Under the pieces are notes generated by a model. The model saw only the letters and a program-made list of their open reading frames with translations, was not told the origin of the DNA and did not search any database. A program made the translations under genes and the position numbers. From Chitinispirillaceae bacterium (lineage in GTDB: Bacteria; Fibrobacterota; Chitinivibrionia; Chitinivibrionales; Chitinispirillaceae), in contig JAFGDP010000084.1 of NCBI GenBank assembly GCA_016932075.1, positions 1-60,414 of the forward strand: a stretch of DNA of 60,414 bases, given 5' to 3'. Positions 43,751 to 53,401 of this stretch are shown piece by piece (within the stretch, counting starts at the first letter, position 1; every line of letters begins with the position of its first letter).

Positions 43751-43806
43751 TGTCTGTGTGAGGAATATCTACGCTTCTTGCGTAGATATTGCGAGCTACA
43801 GACACT
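43749..43806 (+). promoter_or_regulatory. large nested hairpin just after fusA
   Basis: An outer 9-bp stem AGTGTCTGT/ACAGACACT encloses an inner perfect 11-bp stem AATATCTACGC/GCGTAGATATT with loop TTCTT. It begins inside the fusA stop codon. There is no T-run, so it is probably not a simple intrinsic terminator. It might be an RNA processing, mRNA-stability or mobile palindromic element. Confidence 0.6.
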
Positions 43807-43925
43807 TATGCCGCAAAGCCATTCAATATTCTATTTCCGGCTTTGCCGGCGTAACGGGATGGTGCATTTGAAATAAAAAATCCCGCGTCATATTTTTAAA
43901 TAATGCGGAGAAGGATCACCCATTC

Positions 43926-44657
43926 ATGGTACGAAACGAACTGATAAAAAGAAGCCCGCTTAGGATTCTGGAACGCTCAACACACGGCGGCCTTGGGAAA
44001 GGAAATATCGGGGTCGTCGCTGCCCCCAAGGGAGTGGGAAAAACCGCGTGCCTTGTCCATATCGCCACCGACCAGCTTCTTGAAGGCAGACATGTCATCC
44101 ACGTCTCATTTGCGGCCGAAACCGGGCACATTATCGCTTGGTATGAGGACATTTTCAGGGAGATCGCCAGACGATATGCGTTAGATAGCGCAATGGAAAT
44201 ACATGATGATATAATAAAAAACCGGGTCATCATGAATTTCAAACAAAACGGGGTCTCGGTGCAACAGGTCAGGCGCTCCGTGTACTCCATGATCAGGGAT
44301 GGCCAGTTTCACGCTGATGTTGTGGTCATCGACGGGTACGATTTCATGAAAGCAACCGTTGATGATGTAGGTGTTTTCAAGGAGTTTGCCCAAGAGGCCG
44401 GTCTTGAGATCTGGTTCAGTGCGGCCGTACGAGATAACAGCACAAAGCGCACTATTGACAATTTTCCGGAGGAGTTGCATGCTTTTATCCGGTTCATTTC
44501 GGTTTTTATAGAACTTGAACCGTGCGGTAAATATATTCAACTAAAGCTGGTAAAGGATCATGACAATACTGGTGTTGCCGATCCTCATCTGAAACTTGAT
44601 CCGCAGATCCTTCTTATTGCGGAAAATTCGGAAATCGGGAGCGGATTCACCTTCTGA
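43926..44657 (+). CDS. RecA/KaiC-like P-loop ATPase, unknown function
   Basis: A 243-residue cytoplasmic protein with Walker A APKGVGKTACL near residue 35, a His/Glu-rich stretch HVSFAAETGHIIAWYED, and Walker B DVVVIDGYDF near residue 138. The overall layout resembles DnaB/RadA/KaiC-type single-domain ATPases, but no helicase or repair motifs are present. An ATPase partner for the downstream secreted gene is possible. The function is unknown. Confidence 0.6.
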   Translation: MVRNELIKRSPLRILERSTHGGLGKGNIGVVAAPKGVGKTACLVHIATDQLLEGRHVIHVSFAAETGHIIAWYEDIFREIARRYALDSAMEIHDDIIKNRVIMNFKQNGVSVQQVRRSVYSMIRDGQFHADVVVIDGYDFMKATVDDVGVFKEFAQEAGLEIWFSAAVRDNSTKRTIDNFPEELHAFIRFISVFIELEPCGKYIQLKLVKDHDNTGVADPHLKLDPQILLIAENSEIGSGFTF

Positions 44658-44678
44658 GAGTTGGACCTTTTCTCTCAG
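44654..44678 (+). promoter_or_regulatory. hairpin between the ATPase and the secreted protein
   Basis: CTGAGAG and CTCTCAG form a perfect 7-bp stem around an 11-base loop. It includes the ATPase stop codon. No T-run follows, so attenuation or stability control is more likely than termination. Confidence 0.4.
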
Positions 44679-44709
44679 GGGTAGAAAGCGGTAAAAGGAG
44701 CAAAAGGTA

Positions 44710-45507
44710 ATGCCTGTGACCGGATATATTCACCGCGCGTCGGTGCGGGGAGTCACTGTTGTGCTGTTGTTCCTGTGCGGAGTACTGGCACAAAAGGGCG
44801 CTGAAACGCATAAATTGCTGCCCCGGGAAAAATTCAAGCTGGAACTGCCGAAAATAACGGTCAGTGTCGATTATATTACCAAAGATTTTAACGGCACACG
44901 CCTTACGTTTTCCAACTCAAACGACCAGGTATTTATCGGCACGATCAATGACATGTATATTAAGAATTCCTCACGCGGTTCCGATAAGACGCTCTACAGT
45001 GAATCACCGGAAAAAGCAAGTTTCTTGACCAAATTCGAAATCAAGTATATCACCAAGGTAAATAAAGAGTTCATCAAAACCCTTGACCTGTTTGATAAGC
45101 TGCTCCAGAAAAAAGAGTGGGCAAAGTGCCGTTACCTTGACGGTTACTTTCCCAATTTTCTTAACGGATACTACTATTTCATCGGAGCGGCACGGAGTTC
45201 CTCATGCGCCCTGCCGCGCGCTGCCCGCATACCCGAGCAAGCGTATGACGTTTCGCTGAGTTCTCCAAAGACCGACTGGCGGATCAATCACTGGCAGTTC
45301 AATCCGGAGCACATCATCAAGCTGCGCATCTCGGCAAAGGAATTGAGCTACCAGCTCGGCGTATGGCAGAAGCTCTTAGAAAAAAGGAAAAACAACGAGG
45401 ATATCGTCACTCCCAAAGAAATGGAAGAAGCGTTCATCATCTTCGTGCGTCTCTATTTCAACCTCAAGCCGCCCTCCCCTATTGTAGTGAAAAAATCCCG
45501 CAAATAA
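44710..45507 (+). CDS. secreted protein of unknown family
   Basis: A 265-residue protein with an N-terminal signal-type helix (about 12-28). The rest is soluble, Lys- and Tyr-rich, with a Tyr-rich segment NGYYYFIGAARSSS around residue 150. It is 52 bp downstream of the ATPase with AAAAGGAGCAAAAGG ahead of its ATG, so the two may be co-transcribed. I recognise no domain. Confidence 0.55.
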   Translation: MPVTGYIHRASVRGVTVVLLFLCGVLAQKGAETHKLLPREKFKLELPKITVSVDYITKDFNGTRLTFSNSNDQVFIGTINDMYIKNSSRGSDKTLYSESPEKASFLTKFEIKYITKVNKEFIKTLDLFDKLLQKKEWAKCRYLDGYFPNFLNGYYYFIGAARSSSCALPRAARIPEQAYDVSLSSPKTDWRINHWQFNPEHIIKLRISAKELSYQLGVWQKLLEKRKNNEDIVTPKEMEEAFIIFVRLYFNLKPPSPIVVKKSRK

Positions 45508-45533
45508 GCAGAACACTCCTTATCCTCTCAGGA

Positions 45534-46055
45534 TTATTGTTTCTTTGCGCTTTTCTCGTCCTCGGTCGAATAGCAGAAAACGACCTCTCCGTAATAGAAG
45601 CTATGATAATCCTTTTCAGGATACAGGTGCTTGTATGATTCAATGAGATGACCGGGGACAAGCGGCGATTTGTAAACGATCTTGCACTCATAGTGAATGC
45701 CCTGAATAGCAACAATAGGCGTCTTGACCTTTTCCGAGGGAAAATATTCAAGCCCGCATTTCTTCCGCTTGTCTATTTTACGTCCTGAGTGCGTGCCGCA
45801 GATTTCAAGCGAACTCCGGGCGTCAACCAGGGGAACACTCACGGTAAAATCCGCCGCCTGTTCAATGATGTCCCAGGTAAACCGCGACCTGCGAACCAGC
45901 ACCGTCATCATGGGCCGTCCCCAGATAAATCCGAGAGACGCCCAGCCGATGGTCATCATATTCACGCGGTCCCCTGCCTGCACGGTCAGAAAGGCACCCC
46001 GTTCGATCTGTTCCAGAGCGCGCTGCGCGGTTGCGAGAAAATCAACATGCTGCAT
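45534..46055 (-). CDS. flavin reductase-like (FMN-binding split barrel) protein
   Basis: A 173-residue protein of the flavoredoxin/flavin-reductase-like family. The fold is shown by VNMMTIGWASLGFIWGRPMM and VRRSRFTWDIIEQAADFTVSV (FMN-phosphate-binding region). It may reduce FMN or serve an electron-transfer partner. The ATG at 46055 has GGAGG five bases upstream, so the longer frame is wrong. Confidence 0.85.
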   Translation of the reverse strand: MQHVDFLATAQRALEQIERGAFLTVQAGDRVNMMTIGWASLGFIWGRPMMTVLVRRSRFTWDIIEQAADFTVSVPLVDARSSLEICGTHSGRKIDKRKKCGLEYFPSEKVKTPIVAIQGIHYECKIVYKSPLVPGHLIESYKHLYPEKDYHSFYYGEVVFCYSTEDEKSAKKQ

Positions 46056-46233
46056 ACCGCCTCCTCTTTCTATAATGAAGATCTCGGTAGTCGTAAAAAT
46101 ATACATAAGGAGTGGGCGGCCATGATACTGCAGCGCGGAGCCGCTCCCAGCGATGGATCGATACTATGGCAGGAATCGAGGATGACGCGTCACTATTTTC
46201 ATCGGATATACGCTGCGGCGGCGCACGGGGCCG

Positions 46234-46566
46234 TCACAGGCCAAACGTTTTTTTAATTTTTTCGCTGAGCGGCTTTTCGGCCAAGAGTCCCGTATGCTGC
46301 TCGCGGACCCGGCCGTCTTTAATGAACAACAGCGTCGGAATACTGTTGACCGTGTATCGGGTGGCGGTCTGCGGGTTCTGGTCGACGTTGAGTTTGCCGA
46401 CAGTCACCTTTCCCTCCAGATCAGAGGCGATTTTTGAGAGTATGGGAGTAAGCATCTTGCACGGACCGCACCATTCGGCCCAGAAATCAACCACCACCGG
46501 CAAGGGACTGCCGAGCGCATCGGTGGCGAAATTTGCGTCTGTAAACTCTCTCATTCCTTCTGACAT
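46234..46566 (-). CDS. trxA: thioredoxin
   Basis: A 110-residue thioredoxin with the WAEWCGPCKMLTP active site. PVVVDFWAEW, KLNVDQNPQTATRY and SIPTLLFIKDG are typical. It reduces protein disulfides. It starts 3 bp after the small secreted gene ends, so the two form a short operon. An alternative start is the ATG four codons in. Confidence 0.94.
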   Translation of the reverse strand: MSEGMREFTDANFATDALGSPLPVVVDFWAEWCGPCKMLTPILSKIASDLEGKVTVGKLNVDQNPQTATRYTVNSIPTLLFIKDGRVREQHTGLLAEKPLSEKIKKTFGL

Positions 46567-46569
46567 GGG

Positions 46570-46920
46570 TTATCTCCTTATGGCTGCTGCCGGCAAAGGT
46601 GCCTGTTGTGCGGCTGCGACGCTGTCACCAGCGGCCTGCGACTCATTGACAATATGGAGTATCGCCTCGTTCACCCTCCGCCACTCTTGCGGGTTTTCCC
46701 GCACCGACCGGAGCAGTGTCCGCGCTTCTGCCGCAGTAACGCCGCTCATGGCCTCCAGTACCCGGAACCGAAGCGCTTTTTCGGCCGGCGAAAGACCGTT
46801 TCTGGACTGCAGCACGAAAACGCCGGCCAAAAACCGGGCCTGCTGTTCGGATATGCCAGGAAAAGCCGAACCGGCAAGCACGAACGATAGAAAAACGGTT
46901 GCGGGTATTTTGAGCATCAT
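46570..46920 (-). CDS. small secreted protein upstream of trxA
   Basis: A 116-residue protein with a signal peptide (about 1-22, ending near FPG). The remainder is helical with several Ala-rich stretches. It is not recognisable as a known family. Its coupling to trxA suggests an envelope protein linked with redox or folding (weak inference). Confidence 0.55.
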   Translation of the reverse strand: MMLKIPATVFLSFVLAGSAFPGISEQQARFLAGVFVLQSRNGLSPAEKALRFRVLEAMSGVTAAEARTLLRSVRENPQEWRRVNEAILHIVNESQAAGDSVAAAQQAPLPAAAIRR

Positions 46921-47023
46921 CGTTAGTATACCAAAGGTACCATGAACGCTTCAATTATTGTACGGAAAAAATAATTCACGTCATGCGTTCCAAAAACACA
47001 AAAGTGCCGCCGTTGCAACGCCC

Positions 47024-48037
47024 TCATGGTGTCTTCAACAGCTCTTCCATGCCTTCAATCACCCGCTTGAAATAAATGCCCCGCATACAGCGATGGTCTC
47101 CTCGAAAACAGACATTGCCGCCATGCGCATGACACGGACGGCAGAAGAGCCGCTCCTGAAACAGTGCAAATGACGGTTTACCATAGGGGAAAAAGCCAAA
47201 ATGACGGGTGGTTGGTCCGAAAATGATGCCCGCCTTAACGCCGCAGGCGCGTGCGAGGTGCATGAGTCCGGTATCGTTTCCCAAGGCGAGGGAAAAATGC
47301 GTTAAGAGGCAGCCGATCTGGTAGAGCGAATGCGTGCCGGCATGCGAAACGCACCTCGCACCGATTCGCTCCCGCAGCTCGTTGGCATTCGCAGCATCCT
47401 CAGGCCCCCCGAACAGCGCGACATTCCATCCTTTGGCGAGAAAATACCGGCCGACTTCGATATAATTGTTCCAGGGCCACTGCTTGTTTTTCCACGCACT
47501 AAAAGGAAACAACGCCAGGGATGGCCGTTCGATGCCATCCGTCTGCTCTTCAAATGCGGTTTTCGCCTTCAGGCAAGCCTCTGGCGCGAAATGGAGTTGC
47601 GGGGAAGGGGGATCGGATTCCGGCAGAGATCCTAGTCCAGCGTGAATGTACCGTTGCGCCACTCCCGGGGCGCTGTCATACGTATCGATACGCAAAAAAA
47701 GCAGCGCAAACCGCTTTGCATGAAGTTTATCAAACCGTCCGGTTCTGATCGCTCTTTCACCAAGCCGTTTGACCATGCTCCTGCTCTGCCTATTATTCTG
47801 AAGATCAACCACGAGGTCCCAGTTGCGGGAGTTCAGGTACGGGGGAAGCTCGTTCATTGTTTTGTCTGCAACAACGGTCTCGCGCAATCGGCCGTCGTCA
47901 TGGAACAGCGGCGCATACTTTTCAGTAGTGACAAAGGTCAGGGCGGCCCCGGAATACCTGTTCTTCAGTTCCGTAAAAAGCGGCGTTGCCAGGATCACAT
48001 CCCCCATGGATGAGAAGCGAATCACGAGGATATTCAT
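47024..48037 (-). CDS. heptosyltransferase-like (GT9) glycosyltransferase
   Basis: A 337-residue ADP-heptose:LPS heptosyltransferase-type enzyme. It has NILVIRFSSMGDVILATPLF at the start, ALFPFSAWKNKQWPWNNYIE, and LALGNDTGLMHLARACGV (GT9 nucleotide-sugar site). It implies lipopolysaccharide or a related core oligosaccharide. The start is set at 48037 (MNILVIRF), which aligns with relatives. Confidence 0.9.
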   Translation of the reverse strand: MNILVIRFSSMGDVILATPLFTELKNRYSGAALTFVTTEKYAPLFHDDGRLRETVVADKTMNELPPYLNSRNWDLVVDLQNNRQSRSMVKRLGERAIRTGRFDKLHAKRFALLFLRIDTYDSAPGVAQRYIHAGLGSLPESDPPSPQLHFAPEACLKAKTAFEEQTDGIERPSLALFPFSAWKNKQWPWNNYIEVGRYFLAKGWNVALFGGPEDAANANELRERIGARCVSHAGTHSLYQIGCLLTHFSLALGNDTGLMHLARACGVKAGIIFGPTTRHFGFFPYGKPSFALFQERLFCRPCHAHGGNVCFRGDHRCMRGIYFKRVIEGMEELLKTP

Positions 48038-48275
48038 GGCGTTCCCGTCCATGGTCCCGGCACATTAAAGACTGACGTGGCGAGCGTGATATATTTTGCA
48101 AACGGGGCGTCGGAGTCCTGGTTCTGAAGGACAATCATGAATTCAGCCGGCTGTTCAAACCTGTTCATGCTGACGGCATCCGCCCTTGATCAAACCATGT
48201 AAATATCAGAAAATTCATATGTCAGAAATGCGGCATGAAAAATAACTGTTGTTCCTCTGTTGAGGGAAGCGACCT

Positions 48276-49418
48276 ATGATGAACCAGGGGCAGGGGCAAG
48301 GCGACCTGTCGCGTGAACGGCTCCGTGTCGGCGGCCAGGTCCAGAATCCTTATCAGGAACAGCCGATGCCCAAAGTCGGCGAGAAGATCGGACCGAATCG
48401 CATCCAGGTCCTTGTCGGCGAAGGAGGCATGGCAAACGTCTATAAGGTATGGCACGAAGGGCTTGAGGTGGTCCGTGCGGTTAAGGTGCTTAAAAAGGCC
48501 TTTCACCAGGAGAGTAAGGAGCGTTTTCTTACCGAGGCCAAAATTCTTGCCGATATCAACCATCCGAACATCGTGGAGATCCACAACATCGGATATATCG
48601 AACGGCAGGTGCCGTTCATCGAAATGGAATTTGTGGAAGGCACATCGATCAAGAAGCTCATCATGGAGCACCAGCGACTCCCGATTACCGTGGCCCTTTC
48701 AACCGCATATTTTGTTTCCCAGGCCCTGCAATACGCCCACGTCAAGGATTATACGCTGTACGGAAAGGTCTACCACGGCCTGATCCACCGGGACATCAAG
48801 CCCGACAATATCGTGGTATCCAAGGACGGTGTGGTGAAACTCATGGATTTCGGGGTCGCGCGGCCGAGCGAGGTGAGCCTCCACACGATCGGCGCGAAAA
48901 TCGTGGGGACCCTTATCTACCTCTCCCCGGAGCAGCTCAACGGCACAACGCTTGACAACAGAAGCGACATATTCTCCCTGGGCACCGTTCTTTACGAGAT
49001 GATCTCCGGCAACCGCGCGTTCCCGCACAAGTCGCTCCAGGAACTGGTGGCGAAAAAAATGAAGGGTGAATATGAGACCCTTGGTTCGCACGGTGTCAAC
49101 GTCACCCCCTCGGTGACGAGGATCGTGGACCGTTGCCTGGCGCTCGAGGCGGATCATCGCTACCAGAGCGCCGCCGACCTGGGCGAGGCGCTGTTTTCCG
49201 CACTCCATGAAATCACCGACCGCGCGCCAACCGATATCCTTGCGCGGTTCATGGCAAATCCTGCCAGCCTTACCATGGTCAATCTGAAGCGGCCAAAGAC
49301 CCTGCCGAAGATGGCCGCCGCTTCATCGAAAAAAACCCTTCTCACCTATCTGTGGATTACGCTTGGGATCGCCGGTGCCGTGGGTGCCGGCGTGCTGGCG
49401 GCCCTGTTGCTCCAGTAG
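48276..49418 (+). CDS. Ser/Thr protein kinase with a single C-terminal membrane helix
   Basis: A 380-residue Hanks-type kinase. GEGGMANVYKV is the P-loop (about 48-58), AVKVLKK the ATP-binding Lys, HRDIKPDNIV the catalytic loop (about 171), MDFGVA the metal loop, and YLSPEQL the APE-like motif. The last ~25 residues (LWITLGIAGAVGAGVLAALLL) are one transmembrane helix with almost nothing outside, so it senses from the cytoplasm or through partners. A long N-terminal, Gln-rich leader precedes the kinase domain. Confidence 0.92.
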   Translation: MMNQGQGQGDLSRERLRVGGQVQNPYQEQPMPKVGEKIGPNRIQVLVGEGGMANVYKVWHEGLEVVRAVKVLKKAFHQESKERFLTEAKILADINHPNIVEIHNIGYIERQVPFIEMEFVEGTSIKKLIMEHQRLPITVALSTAYFVSQALQYAHVKDYTLYGKVYHGLIHRDIKPDNIVVSKDGVVKLMDFGVARPSEVSLHTIGAKIVGTLIYLSPEQLNGTTLDNRSDIFSLGTVLYEMISGNRAFPHKSLQELVAKKMKGEYETLGSHGVNVTPSVTRIVDRCLALEADHRYQSAADLGEALFSALHEITDRAPTDILARFMANPASLTMVNLKRPKTLPKMAAASSKKTLLTYLWITLGIAGAVGAGVLAALLLQ

Positions 49419-49658
49419 GTCTTTCAGGGACCCGGGAAGGCCATGGCGCTCCTCTGTCCGGCGTGGTCCGTTTTTCTATCTCAAACATGCCGGACACCGG
49501 ACGCGACACCATGCCCCGTGCCCGCTGAAGGTACCGTCACGCACACCGGCCGTCATGGTGACACCGACCGATAAAACGAAAAATGCCAGAGTGTACCTAC
49601 GTGCCGTGTGCTTCATCGAAATTCATGCTTCTACTCGAGGCGGATCCGCCAACCGTCT

Positions 49659-50567
49659 CTATTGAGCATGCCTGTCGCTGTCGGTTACAGGGAAATAGTA
49701 CTCTTCCGGATCGAGCGGCTGGTTATGATGCCGCACCTCATAGTGGACGTGCGGGCCGGTCGTGAGACCCGAAGCGCCGATCGTACCGATCTCGTCGCCG
49801 CGCGTGACCTTCTGACCGAACCTCACCAGGATCGAACCGAGGTGCGCATACGAGGTGGTCCACCCCTTCCCGTGGTTGATGACGATTTTCCTGCCCCATA
49901 CGCGTCCGTTTTCCGTGCGCGCCACCCTGCCCGAGGCCGTTGCTATAACCGGGGTGCCGACCGGTGCGGCATAGTCAATCCCATAGTGCCATTTGATCAT
50001 GCCCGTGAATGGATCCTTTACCCGACCGAAGCGTTGCGATACTGCGGCGTCCGAAAGAACAGGGCGGCACACAGGGATGGTGTCGAACGGATTTCCGTCC
50101 CCGATAGAGGCCATAAACGCCGTACAGATTGCTTCCCAACGCACAATTTCACGAGCAAGCTTTTCTGCATCGTGCTTCAGGCGGTTGGCATAGGAACGCT
50201 TCGATCTCCCGACGGCTTCCTTTTCGGCCTTATTTTCTCCCAGAAGCACGGTTATACGTTTCTTTTTTCTGTCAAGTGCGCTGATCTGGTCTTCCAGACG
50301 GCTGGTCAGACGGGAGGCTGCCGAGAGCCGTTCATTGAGCATTTCATTCTGCGCATCGATGTGGGCTTTATGATGGCGTTCCTCATCCTTTGCGCGGAAT
50401 ATCTTTGCCGGAATAAAAAAAGCGGTAACGCCGCATACTGCAATGACAGTAATGAGCGCTACCGTGAAAGGATTGAGCCGTATGAACTTTACCGGCCGGC
50501 CTTCGGGCGAAAGGATCATGAGCGATCCTTGTTTTTCCGAAGACGGCGATATCGTTCGCTTACGCAT
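49659..50567 (-). CDS. M23-family (LytM) peptidoglycan peptidase with coiled coil
   Basis: A 302-residue envelope protein. It has a cytoplasmic N-terminus, one transmembrane helix (about 33-55), a coiled coil (about 65-145), and a C-terminal M23 domain with HYGIDYAAPVGTPV (zinc His and Asp), IVINHGKGW and HVHYEVR (second zinc His). It is either an active endopeptidase or a cell-division-type regulator; the zinc ligands appear intact. Confidence 0.9.
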   Translation of the reverse strand: MRKRTISPSSEKQGSLMILSPEGRPVKFIRLNPFTVALITVIAVCGVTAFFIPAKIFRAKDEERHHKAHIDAQNEMLNERLSAASRLTSRLEDQISALDRKKKRITVLLGENKAEKEAVGRSKRSYANRLKHDAEKLAREIVRWEAICTAFMASIGDGNPFDTIPVCRPVLSDAAVSQRFGRVKDPFTGMIKWHYGIDYAAPVGTPVIATASGRVARTENGRVWGRKIVINHGKGWTTSYAHLGSILVRFGQKVTRGDEIGTIGASGLTTGPHVHYEVRHHNQPLDPEEYYFPVTDSDRHAQ

Positions 50568-50603
50568 GGGTTACTGTGGCGGGATGCCGGAACGACAGCG
50601 GCG

Positions 50604-50954
50604 TCAGATTCCTGTTATTTCCTCTTCCTCTCCGGACGTTGCCTTTTCCTTCTTGGCCGCTTCCTGGATCTCTTTAATCTTTTTATCCAGATCAATCAAT
50701 TCCTGCCTGAGCGCCTTGATATTCTCTATGGAGGTCTTGATGGCCAGGTCGCTTTCAACCTGCGACCCTTTCCCTTCCTCGATCAAATCAAAACACCGTT
50801 CGCCGATATCGACGAAATTGCGGGTGATCTTTCGTTTCGCTGCAAGCTCTTCTACCTTGAGCTTTCCAATCTTGGTGTATTCCTCTATTTTTTCCATGGA
50901 AAGCGCGGCGCCGTCTTTAAGGCCTTTTTTTATTTTTTCCCATACCGTATCCAT
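50604..50954 (-). CDS. small coiled-coil protein
   Basis: A 116-residue helical protein (WEKIKKGLKDGAALSMEK...) with a coiled coil over about residues 78-100 and an acidic C-terminus. It is 36 bp upstream of the M23 gene and in the same direction. The family is not recognised. Confidence 0.55.
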   Translation of the reverse strand: MDTVWEKIKKGLKDGAALSMEKIEEYTKIGKLKVEELAAKRKITRNFVDIGERCFDLIEEGKGSQVESDLAIKTSIENIKALRQELIDLDKKIKEIQEAAKKEKATSGEEEEITGI

Positions 50955-51067
50955 ACCTGCTGGCTCCTTTCTGCATCGGGACGTGGTACTGTGTCGTTAT
51001 GCCGTTGTAGCTATAAAATAATACATCCCGGCGGCGCAAACCGGTACCCATTTATTTTCCCTGTACA

Positions 51068-53380
51068 ATGGATACCCGTCCCGCGCAGACCTGTTTTTTA
51101 ATTTACGATGACAGCGGTGACAGAAACGGGCGTTTTGAGATGAGGCTCTACGGCGTAAACGACCATCGCGTCCCGGTAGTCATCCTCATCGATACGTTCC
51201 GGCCCCTCTTTTTTGTGCCACGTACCACACCGCATGCCGCGACGGTTCTCGCGGCTGAACGGAAAGCGCTGCCGCTGGTATCCCTTTCGAATGGCGAGCC
51301 GGTGGATTGCCTCTATTTCTCCACCTACCGTGCGTTTCGCGAGTGCGGGAGTACCCTGCGCGAGCGATCATATACGGTGTATGAATCCGACGTCCATCCC
51401 CGTGCGCGGTATCTGATGGAACGCTTCGTCACCGGAAGCTTTCGTGCAACCGGCGAGTGGAAAAAGGAGGGATCACGCCTGTTCTGCAGGAATCCTCGTA
51501 TCAGGGGCACGCCGATGCGGCCGCAGCTTGGCATCATGTCGCTCGACATCGAAACGAACGTCCACTCCGGGGAAATCGTGAGCATCGCCTGTGCCGGAGT
51601 GCGCGATGCCGTATTCGTGCGGGGCACGGGCGATTCCGCGCAAGCGCCTCCCATAACGTTCTGCAGAGACGAAAAAACTCTGCTGGAGTGCTTTTTCAAC
51701 CACCTTTGTCGTGAGGACCCGGACGGTATCATCGGCTGGAACATCGTCGATTTTGACCTCTGGACCATACAGCTCAGATGCACCGCACTGCACATACCGT
51801 TTGCCGCCGGAAGGGCGGAAGGAGCGAACATCAGCGTTTCTCCCAGGGACGGCCGGCGCACGGCACGGGTCCCGGGCCGCGCGATCATCGACGTGCCCTC
51901 CACCCTGCGTGCCTATTACCACCCCTTTGAAGAATATTCGCTCGATTTCGTGGCGGACGCCTTGCTCGGGAAGCACAAGTCAATCCGGAAAACCGGCCAA
52001 GAAAAAATCGAAGAGATCAACCGAATGTACCGGGAGAACCCGCGCGCGCTGGGCGACTATAATCTGCTCGACGCCAGGCTGACAAAAGAGATTTTCGAGC
52101 GCGCCGACCTGCTCCCGAACATGATCGAACGGTCGCAGCATTCCGGCCACCGGATCGACCGGACCGGCGGCAGCGTAGCGGCGTTCGACCATCTGTACCT
52201 GCCCCGGCTGCATCGTCAGGGATACGTGGCGGGCGACAGCGCCGACGTCGTGACGCCGGCAACGCCCCTTCCGGGCGGGCATGTGCTTGAACCGGTACCG
52301 GGCCTGTACGAGAATGTTCTGGTCCTGGATTTTCGTTCCCTGTACCCGTCACTCATCATGACCTTCAACATCGATCCGCTCGGCCTTGCGGCACCCTCCC
52401 GCCAGCGGACCCGAGGGCCGGAAGGTCCCTCTTTCGCGTCGGATAAAACCATTCTGCCCTCCATTATCGCGGAGCTTCTGGAGGCCCGCGCCAAGGCAAA
52501 ACGCGAAAACAATCCCTATCTTTCACAGGCGATAAAAATACTCATGAACAGCTTTTACGGCGTGCTGGGCGCTCCCGGATGCCGCTTCTTTTCCGCCGAC
52601 CTCGCCGCCACCATCACCAAAACCGGACAATACATCCTGAAAAAAACCATCGCGCACATCGAGGAGCGCGCGCGCTGTCCGGTGATTTACGGTGACACGG
52701 ATTCGCTGTTCGTCCATCTGGGCCCTGGAAGGGAAAACGATGCCGCCGCCTTCGGCAACACCCTCGCGACCGAGGAGACCGGCTGGCTTGCGCGCATGCT
52801 CACGGAAACGTTCGGCGTTCGTTCAGCCCTGCTGCTGCAGTTCGAAGAGCATTTTCGTTACATGTTCATGCCCCCGTTGCGCGGATCCACCCAGGGGAGC
52901 AAGAAGCATTATTGCGGCGCGGTCGCGGACGGACCCTCCCTGACGCTGGTATTCAAAGGCATGGAATCGGCCCGCTCGGACTGGACCGAACTCGCGAAGG
53001 AATTCCAGCACGAACTGTACCGGAAATTTTTCAGCAAAGAACCCGTTGAGCAGTTCATCATGCATACCATCGACATGGTACGCACCGGAGGCGCGGATCC
53101 AAAGCTCGTGTACAAAAAACGGCTCAGGAAACGGATCGAGGAGTATACCGACCACCTTCCTCCCCATGTTCAGGCGGCACGGCAACTCGAAAAACCGCCT
53201 CACGTGGTCCGCTATTATCAAACCGTCAACGGTCCGCAGCCCCTTGAGAAGCGTCTGTCCGCACTCGATTACGACCACTATATCGAAAGCCAGATACGGC
53301 CTGTGGCCGAACCGGTGCTGCAGTTTTTGCAAACGAGTTTCGACCGCATCGTGTCCGGGCAGCAGGAGCTGTTCATCTGA
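51068..53380 (+). CDS. polB: DNA polymerase II (family B)
   Basis: A 770-residue family B polymerase, close to the usual ~780. Proofreading exonuclease motifs are MSLDIETNVH (Exo I), GWNIVDFDL (Exo II) and YNLLDARLTKE (Exo III). Polymerase motifs are DFRSLYPSLI (A), KILMNSFYGVLG (B) and YGDTDSLFV (C, with catalytic Asp-Thr-Asp). All metal-binding residues are in place. It is a repair or translesion enzyme. The ATG at 51068 follows a weak ribosome-binding site. Confidence 0.96.
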   Translation: MDTRPAQTCFLIYDDSGDRNGRFEMRLYGVNDHRVPVVILIDTFRPLFFVPRTTPHAATVLAAERKALPLVSLSNGEPVDCLYFSTYRAFRECGSTLRERSYTVYESDVHPRARYLMERFVTGSFRATGEWKKEGSRLFCRNPRIRGTPMRPQLGIMSLDIETNVHSGEIVSIACAGVRDAVFVRGTGDSAQAPPITFCRDEKTLLECFFNHLCREDPDGIIGWNIVDFDLWTIQLRCTALHIPFAAGRAEGANISVSPRDGRRTARVPGRAIIDVPSTLRAYYHPFEEYSLDFVADALLGKHKSIRKTGQEKIEEINRMYRENPRALGDYNLLDARLTKEIFERADLLPNMIERSQHSGHRIDRTGGSVAAFDHLYLPRLHRQGYVAGDSADVVTPATPLPGGHVLEPVPGLYENVLVLDFRSLYPSLIMTFNIDPLGLAAPSRQRTRGPEGPSFASDKTILPSIIAELLEARAKAKRENNPYLSQAIKILMNSFYGVLGAPGCRFFSADLAATITKTGQYILKKTIAHIEERARCPVIYGDTDSLFVHLGPGRENDAAAFGNTLATEETGWLARMLTETFGVRSALLLQFEEHFRYMFMPPLRGSTQGSKKHYCGAVADGPSLTLVFKGMESARSDWTELAKEFQHELYRKFFSKEPVEQFIMHTIDMVRTGGADPKLVYKKRLRKRIEEYTDHLPPHVQAARQLEKPPHVVRYYQTVNGPQPLEKRLSALDYDHYIESQIRPVAEPVLQFLQTSFDRIVSGQQELFI

Positions 53381-53401
53381 TCCGAACAGCGGCATTCACG
53401 G

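Noticed and set aside
46122..46256. 44-codon plus-strand ORF with AAGGAG between the flavin reductase and trxA
   Set aside because: It overlaps the trxA 3' end in antisense; the ribosome-binding site is nine bases away and the peptide has no recognisable feature.
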